Below, one piece after another: positions 34,036-41,958 of a DNA stretch of 64,000 nucleotides. The stretch comes from DASPOF01 sp035626155 (lineage in GTDB: Bacteria > Desulfobacterota > Binatia > Binatales > Binataceae). How positions within the stretch are numbered: the first letter of the stretch is position 1; each line of letters starts with the position of its first letter. The DNA lies in the NCBI GenBank assembly GCA_035626155.1, contig DASPOF010000065.1, forward strand, positions 6,600 to 70,599, written 5' to 3'. Both the position numbers and the translations under genes were made by a program. The notes under the pieces are model-generated. The model was not told the origin of the DNA. It did no database searches and saw nothing but the letters and a program-made list of their open reading frames with translations.

Positions 34036-34999
34036 AAACGAGGCGGTGCCGATTCAGCGCGCCCCAAGCGTGCTGGATCTGATCGGCAACACCCCGCTGC
34101 TCGAGATAAGCCGGCTCACCCGCGGGCTCTTGCGCCCCGGGGTGAAAATCTTCGCCAAGCTCGAGGGCTTCAATCCGGGCGGGTCGGTCAAAGATCGCGC
34201 CGCGCACAAGATGATCGAGGTCGGGCTCAAGGAAGGAAAACTGCGTCCGGGCAAAACCATCATCGACTCGACCTCGGGCAATACCGGGATTGCGCTCGCG
34301 ATGGTCGGAGCAGCGCTCGGATACCCCGTCGAGCTCGTGATGGCGGCCAACGTGAGCCGCGAGCGCAAGAAAATCATCGAGGCGTACGGGGCGCGGCCGA
34401 TCTTCTCGGACCCGATGGAAAGTTCCGACGGCGCGATCCGGCTCTGCCGCAAGATCATCGCGGAGAACCCCGAGAAATACTTCAAACCCGACCAGTACAA
34501 CAACGAGGCGAACGCGCGCGCCCATTTCGAGACCACCGGCCCGGAAATCTGGGCGCAGACCGCCGGCCGGGTTACTCATTTCGTCGCGGCGATCGGCACC
34601 AGCGGCACGATCATGGGCACCGGGCGCTTTCTTAAGTCGATGAATCGCGATGTAAAGGTGATCGCGGTCGAACCCGACGACCCGATGCACGGCCTGGAGG
34701 GCCTCAAGCACATGGCGAGCTCGATCGTCCCGGCCATCTATCACGAGCGGGAACTCGACGAGAAAATCCCGGTGGCTACCGAGGATGCCTACGAGATGGT
34801 TTATGCGGTCGGCGAGAGCGAAGGGCTCCTCGTCGGCCAGTCATCGGGCGCGGCGATGCTCGCGGCGCTGAAGGTTGCGCGCCGCCTGCGCGAGGGATGC
34901 GTCGTCACGATTTTCCCCGACTTCGGCGAGAAATATCTCTCGACGAATCTATGGACTGGATGGAAGGAGTGGCGCGGCAGGAACCGCCCGCGCAACTGA
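33986..34999 (+). CDS. CysM/CysK-family cysteine synthase, probably carrier-dependent
   Basis: A 337-aa PLP beta-substitution enzyme. PLP lysine Lys69 lies in NPGGSVKDRAA, the substrate loop STSGNTGIALA is near 97, GTSGTIMGTGRFLK near 200 and the PLP-binding GQSSGAA near 285. It makes cysteine (or a homologue) from an activated serine or homoserine. The ATG at 33986 has AAGGTCAAGG upstream and overlaps the sulfur-carrier gene in another frame; an in-frame GTG at 34046 is the alternative. The C-terminus has the YLSTNLW ending of CysK/CysM rather than a cystathionine-synthase CBS tail. Overlap with the carrier gene suggests the carrier thiocarboxylate as sulfur source. Confidence 0.92.
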   Translation: MATTSQSSPLLLADAAENEAVPIQRAPSVLDLIGNTPLLEISRLTRGLLRPGVKIFAKLEGFNPGGSVKDRAAHKMIEVGLKEGKLRPGKTIIDSTSGNTGIALAMVGAALGYPVELVMAANVSRERKKIIEAYGARPIFSDPMESSDGAIRLCRKIIAENPEKYFKPDQYNNEANARAHFETTGPEIWAQTAGRVTHFVAAIGTSGTIMGTGRFLKSMNRDVKVIAVEPDDPMHGLEGLKHMASSIVPAIYHERELDEKIPVATEDAYEMVYAVGESEGLLVGQSSGAAMLAALKVARRLREGCVVTIFPDFGEKYLSTNLWTGWKEWRGRNRPRN

Positions 35000-35006
35000 T
35001 CGGTAC

Positions 35007-35252
35007 ATGGAACATATCCACGAGCGTTATTACCTGACCTACCCGCGCGCGCTTATCAAGGAGCCGATCCTTTACCAACTGGTCAAAAAGTTCGATCTTA
35101 TGTTCAGCATTCGCGGCGCAAGCGTGTCCGAGGAGATGGGCTTGGTCGCGGTCGAATTCGAGGGAGAACCCGGCCAGATCGAGCGCGCACTCACATGGCT
35201 GCGCCAGACCGGCGTGACCGTCGAGCCGATCGAGAAGAACGTGATCGAATAG
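35007..35252 (+). CDS. Stand-alone NIL-domain protein
   Basis: An 81-aa ACT-like protein, 7 bases after the cysM-like gene. The segments RYYLTYPRALIKEPILYQLVKKFDLMFSIRGASVSEEMGLVAVEFEGE (about 6-53) and IERALTWLRQTGVTVEPI match the NIL domain, known as the regulatory C-terminus of the methionine importer ATPase MetN. Short NIL proteins also occur beside homocysteine-synthesis genes, with or without ferredoxin domains. Here no ferredoxin part is present. A methionine or SAM-sensing accessory role fits the riboswitch upstream. Confidence 0.85.
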   Translation: MEHIHERYYLTYPRALIKEPILYQLVKKFDLMFSIRGASVSEEMGLVAVEFEGEPGQIERALTWLRQTGVTVEPIEKNVIE

Positions 35253-35295
35253 ATGGGCGCCCCCGCCCGGATCGGCTCGCAAAAGCACGTCCACA

Positions 35296-35952
35296 ATGGC
35301 TCTGACCGACCGGCAAATCGAACGCTACAGCCGCCAAATAATCGTGCCGAAGGTTGGCGGCCAGGCGCAGGAGCGGCTGCTTGCCACACGGATGATCCTG
35401 GCCGGTGAGTATGCCGATATCGAGGCGCCGCTTGCATATCTCGCCGGGGCGGGGGTCGGCGCGATCGATCTCCGCGGCGAAGGCGAACCAGCGCGCATGC
35501 AGGCGCTCGCCGCGCGGATGCTCGAGCTTAATCCCGATGTGACGGTCGCGGTGCAGGCGCAGCCTGGAGTGGACGTGAATCTCGTTCTGGCTCTGGTCGT
35601 AAGCGGGCGAGCGCTCGAAGAAGCGGCGGCGCTGGCCGCGGCATATCCGCGCCGCCCGTTCGTGATCGCGCGCCTCGATGGACCGCCGCGCATCGGTGTC
35701 TTCCCGTCGCCGCCGCCGTGTCCGCGATGCGCCGGGATGCTTACGCCCGCCGGCCGATCGCGCGCCGAGGATGCGCCGGCGGTCGCGATGCTCGCGACGG
35801 TCGAGGCGTTCAAGCTCCTGGCGGGCTATGCAACCGCCCCAGAAGCGGTCATTATCGGGTTCGAGGGCTACGAATCGAAATCTCACCGCATCGAGGCCGA
35901 CCCCCGATGCGCCTGCGCTGTTGCAACTGGCAAAAGTCACGATGACCGCTGA
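35296..35952 (+). CDS. Degenerate ThiF/MoeB-like protein (probable pseudo-E1)
   Basis: A 218-aa protein clearly derived from an E1. Residues 8-36 (IERYSRQIIVPKVGGQAQERLLATRM-type) match the N-terminus of ThiF/MoeB, and both zinc pairs remain (Cys142/Cys145 and Cys205/Cys207). The glycine-rich loop that should follow is replaced by AGEYADIE (36-43). The Arg/Gln motif, ATP lysine and DATDN-type Asp are all absent. It is therefore unlikely to bind ATP. It may pair with the intact E1 encoded at 31689 as a scaffold or carrier-binding subunit. Its last codons overlap the start of the HAD gene. Confidence 0.75.
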   Translation: MALTDRQIERYSRQIIVPKVGGQAQERLLATRMILAGEYADIEAPLAYLAGAGVGAIDLRGEGEPARMQALAARMLELNPDVTVAVQAQPGVDVNLVLALVVSGRALEEAAALAAAYPRRPFVIARLDGPPRIGVFPSPPPCPRCAGMLTPAGRSRAEDAPAVAMLATVEAFKLLAGYATAPEAVIIGFEGYESKSHRIEADPRCACAVATGKSHDDR

Positions 35953-36763
35953 CAAAGGGACCCGAAAGAGCCGCGCCCCATCAGGTTCGACCGCAAACCG
36001 CATCGCCCGCGACGTCGCGCCGCCGGCGCTCTGGCTCTTCGACTTCGACAACACGCTCGCCGGGCTCGAAGCCGCGGTGGACTGGGCCGCGGCGCGACGC
36101 GAGTTGGAACCGGCGATGCGGGCGGCGCACGCTCCCGAGCGCCTGTTCGAAAAATTTCCGCGCCGCAACCTGGTGCTCTACGATGCATGGCGGCTCGAAC
36201 TCGACGCATCGCAGGCGTTGAACCGCGCCGCGCGCGCGGCGCTTCGGCGCGCCTCCGCCATTATCGAAAAATACGAACTTGCCGGCGTCGACCTTGCAGC
36301 ACCGCTCAATGGCGCGCTCGACCTCATCGGCGTGCTGGATCGCGGCGGTGCGACCGTCGGCATCGTCACGTCGAACTCCTCGCGGACGGTAGAGCGGTGG
36401 CTCAAGCGCAATCGGGTGCGCGCCGCGGTCGATTTTATCGTCGGCCGCGACACGCTCCTGCCGCTCAAGCCCGCCCCGGATATGCTGTCGCGCGCGCTCG
36501 AGGCCACCGCGATTACCGCCGCCCGCACCGTGTTCGTGGGCGACAGCGAAGCGGACGCAATCGCGGCGCGTGCTGCGAACATCCGTTTCGTCGGCATCGC
36601 GGCGACATCGGATGCCCGCAGCCGGCTGGCCGCGGCCGGCGCCGCCGAGATATTCGACTCACCTGCTGCGCTGCTGAGTCATCTCAACCTCATCGAGCCA
36701 CCCGGCGTAATCGCGTCGATCGCGCGAAGCACGCGGCTTGTTTCGGCGGCCGAAATTAAGTAA
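35942..36763 (+). CDS. HAD-superfamily phosphatase
   Basis: A 273-aa hydrolase with the four HAD motifs: DFDNTL with nucleophile Asp34 and acid Asp36, TSNSS near 133, a lysine in LLPLKPAP near 172, and VGDSEADAIAA near 197. The cap lies between motifs I and II (about 45-115). Its ATG overlaps the tail of the pseudo-E1 gene, so it is translationally coupled. It could remove phosphate from a product or inhibitor of the pathway, such as phosphoserine, phosphohomoserine or phosphoadenosine, but the substrate is unknown. A 57-base AT-rich gap with no terminator separates it from cysC. Confidence 0.85.
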   Translation: MTADKGTRKSRAPSGSTANRIARDVAPPALWLFDFDNTLAGLEAAVDWAAARRELEPAMRAAHAPERLFEKFPRRNLVLYDAWRLELDASQALNRAARAALRRASAIIEKYELAGVDLAAPLNGALDLIGVLDRGGATVGIVTSNSSRTVERWLKRNRVRAAVDFIVGRDTLLPLKPAPDMLSRALEATAITAARTVFVGDSEADAIAARAANIRFVGIAATSDARSRLAAAGAAEIFDSPAALLSHLNLIEPPGVIASIARSTRLVSAAEIK

Positions 36764-36820
36764 CTAATTTTATCAAGCAAGTATCCTATTATCGGGGAGC
36801 GAGGAGTTAGAAGGCAGGCA

Positions 36821-37366
36821 ATGGATCACGGCTTCACCCTATGGTTCACGGGACTCTCAGGTGCCGGCAAATCGACGCTGGCGAACCTGGCTGCTGCGGA
36901 GCTGCGCCAGCGCGGGCATCTGGTCGAGATTTTGGACGGCGACGAAGTGCGCACGAACCTCTCGAAGGGTCTGGGTTTCTCGAAGGAAGACCGCGACACG
37001 AATATCCGGCGGATCGGGTACGTATGCCGGCTGCTGTCGCGCAACGGCGTGATCGCGGTGGCCGCGGCGATATCGCCATACCGTGAAATTCGCGACGAGG
37101 TCCGCGCCCTGCACGGGCGGTTCTTCGAAGTGTATGTAAAGTGCCCGATCGACACGCTCGTCGAGCGCGACGTCAAAGGGCTCTACAAAAAGGCGCTCAA
37201 GGGCGAGCTTGCGGGCTTCACCGGGGTCTCGGACCCATACGAGGAGCCGCTGAATCCGGAACTCGTGGTCGAGAGCAACATCGAGGCGCCCGCCCAAAGC
37301 CTCGCCAGACTCCTGCGCGCGCTCGAGATACGCAACTACATCCGCGGCAACGGAGTCCTGCGATGA
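36821..37366 (+). CDS. cysC: Adenylylsulfate kinase
   Basis: A 181-aa kinase that phosphorylates APS to PAPS in sulfate assimilation. The P-loop is GLSGAGKST at 11-19. [26 protein letters not shown] near 38-63 is the APS-binding region, and the [14 protein letters not shown] segment near 84-97 supplies the conserved serine loop. The lid [11 protein letters not shown] lies near 118. The gap before it contains TATTAT at 36787-36792 but no good -35, so a separate promoter is possible. The stop overlaps the sat start (ATGA), so cysC and sat are coupled. Confidence 0.96.
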   Translation: MDHGFTLWFTGLSGAGKSTLANLAAAELRQRGHLVEILDGDEVRTNLSKGLGFSKEDRDTNIRRIGYVCRLLSRNGVIAVAAAISPYREIRDEVRALHGRFFEVYVKCPIDTLVERDVKGLYKKALKGELAGFTGVSDPYEEPLNPELVVESNIEAPAQSLARLLRALEIRNYIRGNGVLR

Positions 37367-38538
37367 GCGTGCGGGATGATGCGATCAGCGCGCATGGCGG
37401 CGGCGAGCTTGTCGATCTGAAGGCGCCGGCCTCGGAGCGCGCGGCGCTCAAGGCGCACGCGGCCGGGCTTGCAGCGGTCACGCTCAACGCCCGCGACCTT
37501 GCGGACCTCGAGATGCTCGCATCGGGGGCGTTCACCCCGCTGTCGGGCTTCATGGGCGAGGCCGACTACGTCCGAAGCCGCGACCAGATGCGGCTGGGCA
37601 TCGGCGTGCCGTGGCCGATCCCGATAACTCTCGGCGTCGATGAGGCGGCAGCGCGCGCGCTCAAGATTGGCAGCGATGTGGCGCTCGCCACGGAATCGGG
37701 CGCGCGCCTGGCGATACTGAAGCTTGCGGAAATCTATCGCGTGGATCGCGTGAAAGAGGCGAGTGCGGTCTTCGGCACGGCCGAGGATGCACATCCGGGG
37801 GCGAAGAACGTCACCTCGATGCCGCCCGTTTGCCTTGCCGGGCGCGTGATCCTGTTCGATGAGATCCCGGGGCGCACGTTTCTCGAATTTCCTCGCGAGC
37901 CCCGTCAAACCCGCGCGGCGTTTCGGGAACGCGGATGGCGCAAGATAGTCGCGTTTCAGACGCGCAATCCCGCGCATCGCGCGCACGAGTACATCCAGAA
38001 GGCGGCCCTCGAAATCTGCGACGGCCTCCTGCTCCATCCGCTGGTCGGTGAGACCAAGGGCGATGACGTGCCGGCGGCGGTCAGGATGGAGACCTACAAG
38101 GTTCTGCTCGACAGGTACTATCCGAAGAATCGCGCGATGCTGGCGGTGATGCCGGCGCATATGCGCTACGGCGGGCCGCGCGAGGCGATCCTGCACGCGA
38201 TCGTCCGGCGCAATTACGGATGCACCCATTTCATCGTGGGACGCGATCACGCCGGGGTGGGTTCCTACTATGGCACCTACGACGCGCAGAAGATTTTCGA
38301 GCGCTTCGACCCCGCGGAGATCGGCATCACGCCGCTCAATTTCGAGAACACGTTCTGGTGCGCGAAGTGCGAGTCGATGGCGTCGTACAAGACTTGCCCG
38401 CACGACGATGCCGATCGGTTGCTGCTCTCCGGCACCAAGGTGCGCGAGCTTCTGCGCGCCGGGCAGGCGCCTCCGCCCGAATTCACGCGTCCCGAGCTTG
38501 CGGAGATTCTGATCCGCGCGATGCGCGACGGGAAGTAA
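37363..38538 (+). CDS. sat: Sulfate adenylyltransferase (ATP sulfurylase)
   Basis: A 391-aa homomeric ATP sulfurylase that activates sulfate to APS. The catalytic [11 protein letters not shown] motif lies near residues 198-208, [12 protein letters not shown] near 292-303, and the [19 protein letters not shown] segment near 264-282. A CAKC pair near 330 and a later Cys suggest the zinc site of bacterial Sat. The N-terminal [16 protein letters not shown] is normal. It is coupled to cysC. APS or PAPS reductase and sulfite reductase are not in the window, so the route from APS to sulfide must lie elsewhere. Confidence 0.96.
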   Translation: MSVRDDAISAHGGGELVDLKAPASERAALKAHAAGLAAVTLNARDLADLEMLASGAFTPLSGFMGEADYVRSRDQMRLGIGVPWPIPITLGVDEAAARALKIGSDVALATESGARLAILKLAEIYRVDRVKEASAVFGTAEDAHPGAKNVTSMPPVCLAGRVILFDEIPGRTFLEFPREPRQTRAAFRERGWRKIVAFQTRNPAHRAHEYIQKAALEICDGLLLHPLVGETKGDDVPAAVRMETYKVLLDRYYPKNRAMLAVMPAHMRYGGPREAILHAIVRRNYGCTHFIVGRDHAGVGSYYGTYDAQKIFERFDPAEIGITPLNFENTFWCAKCESMASYKTCPHDDADRLLLSGTKVRELLRAGQAPPPEFTRPELAEILIRAMRDGK

Positions 38539-38543
38539 CGCGC

Positions 38544-38570
38544 CGCGCGCGTCGATGCGCGCGCTTCCTT
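38544..38570 (+). terminator. Probable intrinsic terminator after sat
   Basis: A 7-bp all-GC stem (38544-38550 with 38557-38563) around loop GTCGAT is followed by TTCCTTT. It lies between the convergent sat and SnoaL-like genes and would close the riboswitch-led cluster. Confidence 0.5.
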
Positions 38571-38583
38571 TCGATTCGCCGGC

Positions 38584-39000
38584 CTATTGCAGCGGCGGTT
38601 CGTCGTCGGGCGACATCGCGACCGGCGACCCGTGGTGCACCACCATGAACCACGCGTTCCCGACGCGCTCGAACACGTTGGTAGCGAGCACCTGCGAGCG
38701 CACCACGCCGTCCATCCCGTGCTGCGTCTGATTCTCCTCGACGATCACCACCGCGAGATCGCCGCTCACCATCGCATCGATCTCGCCGAGCTCGAACTTC
38801 ACTTCGAAGAGATTCTCGAAGATGCGCTCCCAGCTCGCCATGATCGGGCCGAAGCCGGTCAGCTTGCGCCATCCCGGATGGATGCAGACGATGCGCCGGT
38901 CCTTGAGCCAGACCGCCTCCATCTTCTCGCTGTCGAGGCTGCGGAACGCGTCGTAGAATGCGCGATTCGCTTTCAGTACTGCTTCGCGATCGTCGGGCAT
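38584..39000 (-). CDS. SnoaL/NTF2-like fold protein
   Basis: A 138-aa cytosolic protein of the cystatin-like NTF2 fold. It opens with REAVLKANRAFYDAFRSLDSEKMEAVWLKD, the usual first helices, followed by GWRKLTGFGPIMASWERIF and a run of beta strands ending FERVGNAWFMVVHHGSP. This is the DUF4440/SnoaL_3 type, found as small hydrolases, isomerases or non-catalytic ligand binders. No catalytic site is evident. It lies downstream of eutC on the same strand with a 19-base gap and may be co-transcribed with eutBC. Confidence 0.8.
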   Translation of the reverse strand: MPDDREAVLKANRAFYDAFRSLDSEKMEAVWLKDRRIVCIHPGWRKLTGFGPIMASWERIFENLFEVKFELGEIDAMVSGDLAVVIVEENQTQHGMDGVVRSQVLATNVFERVGNAWFMVVHHGSPVAMSPDDEPPLQ

Positions 39001-39019
39001 GAGCCGGCTCCGCCAAAGC

Positions 39020-39856
39020 TTAGACTAGATTCTCGACGCGCCCGCCGCCAGCCGCAATCGCCGCCGGCCCGCGGGCGAGCGCCTGGGCGAGAACGGCGCC
39101 GGTAGCCTGCACGCGCGCCGCATCCGCGATCAGCGACGCGATCTTCGAGGCCGCCTGCGCCACCGTCAGCCCGCGCGAGTGGATATTCGAGATGACGGTG
39201 CGGTCGGGCTCGCGCGAGCTTAGCCGGGGCCGCCAAAGAATGTAGGCGCTGAGACTCTCGGCAGTTGCAAGCCCCGGCCGCTCGCCGATGATCATGCAGA
39301 TCACGTCGGGGCGGACGATCTCCCCGATCTGATCCTCGATTCGGACCCGCGCATTGCGCACGAACAGCGGCGGCATCACGGTGAACTGATGCCGTAATTT
39401 TTCGCGGAGCGCGCGGACGAGCGGTGCCGCGCCCGCCTCGAGCGCCGTCGAGGACAACCCGTCGCCGACGCAGATGATCGCGCGCGGCTTGCGGCCCCTT
39501 GCGAGCGTGCGTCCTGATCTGAATTTCTGCGCAAGCCGCGCGGCGTCGGCCGGGGCGAGCAGGCGGCCGAGTTCGGGCCGAAGCAGATATGTCTCGCGCG
39601 TGAGCGCGCGGCTTCGTACTTCGATCATCCCGTTGCGCTTCGCCCACCCGGCCGGAACCTCCGTGCGGACCGCATCGACGGCCCGCGCGTGATCGGCGCG
39701 AAATTGAAGCATCGACTCGGTCGTGTAACGAGGACCGGCGCGCCCGACGCCGAGGCGCGCCGGCGTCGCGCGAGCCATCGCGGCGAACTCGCGCTCGGCC
39801 GCGCGCGCCGTCTGGTGGCGCGCAACCGCGCGCGCGGTTTTGCGCCGCGATTCCAT
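39020..39856 (-). CDS. eutC: Ethanolamine ammonia-lyase small subunit
   Basis: A 278-aa subunit that with EutB forms the adenosylcobalamin-dependent lyase splitting ethanolamine to acetaldehyde and ammonia. Marks include LGVGRAGPRYTTESMLQFRADHARAVDAV near 34-62, ICVGDGLSSTALEAGA near 127-142, and IGERPGLATAESLSAYILWRP near 190-210. EutC supplies part of the B12 site. It starts directly after the eutB stop. No eutA reactivase, shell proteins or aldehyde dehydrogenase are adjacent, so this is a minimal non-compartment ethanolamine system. Confidence 0.95.
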   Translation of the reverse strand: MESRRKTARAVARHQTARAAEREFAAMARATPARLGVGRAGPRYTTESMLQFRADHARAVDAVRTEVPAGWAKRNGMIEVRSRALTRETYLLRPELGRLLAPADAARLAQKFRSGRTLARGRKPRAIICVGDGLSSTALEAGAAPLVRALREKLRHQFTVMPPLFVRNARVRIEDQIGEIVRPDVICMIIGERPGLATAESLSAYILWRPRLSSREPDRTVISNIHSRGLTVAQAASKIASLIADAARVQATGAVLAQALARGPAAIAAGGGRVENLV

Positions 39857-41230
39857 TTAAGAGGCGCGCGGCATGACGAGTTCGGGTTTTCCCGCGCGCG
39901 CGGTGAGGCGTCCGCCCGACAGAATTCCGCGCCGCTCGCACCAGCGCTCGAACTCGGGCGCCGGCCGCAGGTTAAGCAGGCTGCGCAGCGCAGCCGCATC
40001 GTGGTAGCTCGTACACTGGTACGAGAGCATCACGTCGTCCCCCATCGGCACCGCCATGAAGTAGTTGCAGCCCGCCGCGGCGAGCAGCACGGCGAGATTT
40101 TCGCAATCGTTCTGATCGGCGCGCGCGTGATTCGTGTAACAGGCATCGGCGCCGTGCGGAACGCCGAGCAGTTTCCCCATCAGATGATCCTCCAGACCCG
40201 CGCGCGTGATCTGCTTCGCGTCGTAAAGATATTCGGGGCCGATGAATCCGACCACCGTGTTGACCAGCAGCGGCGCCCACCGGCGCGCAAGCCCGTAACA
40301 TCGCGCCTCGAGCGTCACCTGGTCGGCGCCCTCGTGCGCGCCGGCCGAGAGTTCCGACCCCTGTCCGGTTTCGAAGTACATCAGATTGGGAGCCTTCAGC
40401 GCGCCCAGTTCGCGGACCGCGTCCGCGCCTTCATCGACCATCGCGACATCGATTCCGAATCCGCCATTCGCTTTCTCGGTCCCGGCGAGGCTCTGGAACA
40501 TGATGTCGATCGGAGCGCCCGCCCGAAGCGCGCGCATCTGGGTCGTGATGTGCCCGAGCACGCAGTTCTGGGTCGGCGCGCCGGTGCGCGCGATGATCCC
40601 GGCGGTCAAGTCGAGCAGGCGGCGCAGGTTGTCGGGTTCGTCGATGCACGGGTTGATGCCGATGAGCGCATCGCCGGTCGCGTAGGCGAGCCCTTCGTAA
40701 ATCGCGGCGGCGATTCCGCCCGCGTCGTCGCGCGGATGGTTGGGTTGAAGGCGCGTCGAGAGCCGGCCCGGCAGTCCGATCGTGGTGCGGGCTTTCGTCA
40801 CGACGCGGATTTTCGCCGCAATCGTAATCAGATCGAGATTCGAGCACAGCTTGGCGACTGCGGCCGCCATCTCGCCCGTCATCCCGCGCCCGGCGGCGGC
40901 TATATCATCGCCGCTGGTGCCGTCATCGAGCAGCCATTCGCGAAAATCGCCGACCGTGCGGTTCCTGATGCGATCGAAGCAGCGGCGGTCGAGGCCATCA
41001 TCGATGACGCGCGTGACCTCGTCGCGCTCGTAAGGAACGACGGGATGATTGCGCAGGTCATTGAGCGTTAGATCGGCAAGCACCATCTTGGCGGCGATTC
41101 GCTCGCGCTCGGAGCGCGCCGCCACGCCGGCAAGCTCATCGCCCGAGCGCGCCTCGTTGGCCCGCCCGAGCAGATCGCGGACCGAGTCGAAGCGGTAGGA
41201 TGTACCGAACAGCCGGGTTGCGAGTTTCAT
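39857..41230 (-). CDS. eutB: Ethanolamine ammonia-lyase large subunit
   Basis: A 457-aa catalytic TIM-barrel subunit of the B12-dependent lyase. I start at the ATG at 41230 (MKLATRLFGTSYRFDSVRDLLG), which matches the EutB N-terminus; the longer frame to 41458 crosses an intergenic region. Conserved blocks include GIGLPGRLSTRLQPNHP-type residues near 155-175, GDALIGINPCID near 190-200, the TEKANGGFGID segment near 255, and YFETGQGSELSAGAHEGADQVTLEARCYG near 285-313, with the active-site Glu. Expression is probably driven from the 150-base gap upstream, but no promoter stands out. Confidence 0.95.
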   Translation of the reverse strand: MKLATRLFGTSYRFDSVRDLLGRANEARSGDELAGVAARSERERIAAKMVLADLTLNDLRNHPVVPYERDEVTRVIDDGLDRRCFDRIRNRTVGDFREWLLDDGTSGDDIAAAGRGMTGEMAAAVAKLCSNLDLITIAAKIRVVTKARTTIGLPGRLSTRLQPNHPRDDAGGIAAAIYEGLAYATGDALIGINPCIDEPDNLRRLLDLTAGIIARTGAPTQNCVLGHITTQMRALRAGAPIDIMFQSLAGTEKANGGFGIDVAMVDEGADAVRELGALKAPNLMYFETGQGSELSAGAHEGADQVTLEARCYGLARRWAPLLVNTVVGFIGPEYLYDAKQITRAGLEDHLMGKLLGVPHGADACYTNHARADQNDCENLAVLLAAAGCNYFMAVPMGDDVMLSYQCTSYHDAAALRSLLNLRPAPEFERWCERRGILSGGRLTARAGKPELVMPRAS

Positions 41231-41381
41231 CGCGCCGATCTCAGACAAAGCTTCGGCCGTTTGCGATTCAGGTTCAAGCCGGCCTAAAAAAGAACGGACT
41301 CCGGGGCATTGAAGAGGGGAATCGCGGTCCATTGAAATCGCGCCGGCGCCGAAAAGCGATGCTCTCCCGGGAGCCGAAACT

Positions 41382-41834
41382 GTGAAACGAGTGATCATCG
41401 TCTTATCGATCGTAGTCGGCGTCTGCGTCACCATCGTGTTTGGACATTGGGCGCTCATCGAAGTCGGCCGCGAGGTTGTCGTCGTTCACGAGCCGACTCC
41501 GACGGGAGGGGTGCGCCGCGCGCGGCTTTGGATCGTCGATGAGGGGCCGTACTCGTGGATTCACCCCGGCAGCGCGAATGCCCAGTGGTGGGTCAAGCAC
41601 ATGGATGAGCATTCGATCGTCGAGATGGAGCGGGGCGGCGTAACGCGGAACTATCACGCGCAGCTCGATCCCGAAGCGCACGCCAAGGTCCATCGGCTGA
41701 TGCGTGCGAAGTACAGCGTGGCCGACTGGTGGGTGCGTTTCCTCGCAGGATCTGACACGCAGAGCGGAATCCTCACGCGCCAAAAGTGCACGACCCTTCC
41801 CATCCGGCTCGAACCCGTACCGGCTGCGCAGTAA
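41382..41834 (+). CDS. Membrane-anchored small protein, possibly flavin/F420 split-barrel type
   Basis: A 150-aa protein with one N-terminal membrane segment (about 3-27, VIIVLSIVVGVCVTIVFGHWALI) and a soluble domain. The pattern RRARLWIVDEGPYSWI...WWVKHM...IVEMERGGVTRNYHAQLDP...VHRLMRAKYSVADWWVRFL...PIRLEP resembles deazaflavin-dependent nitroreductase-like (DUF385) proteins in order and spacing. I consider that a tentative match. If right, it may reduce quinones or nitro compounds at the membrane. It is divergent from eutB and followed by an exported protein gene. Confidence 0.55.
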   Translation: MKRVIIVLSIVVGVCVTIVFGHWALIEVGREVVVVHEPTPTGGVRRARLWIVDEGPYSWIHPGSANAQWWVKHMDEHSIVEMERGGVTRNYHAQLDPEAHAKVHRLMRAKYSVADWWVRFLAGSDTQSGILTRQKCTTLPIRLEPVPAAQ

Positions 41835-41958
41835 GGCGAAATCAATTGATGTTGTCCGCCCCGGATGGCACGAGCCCGTGTGTCGTCAGGTGCGCTCGCC
41901 GATATCGCGCTGGCGCAGCCGGTTTGGCGCACCTATCATGTGATTCCGCGATGCGATC

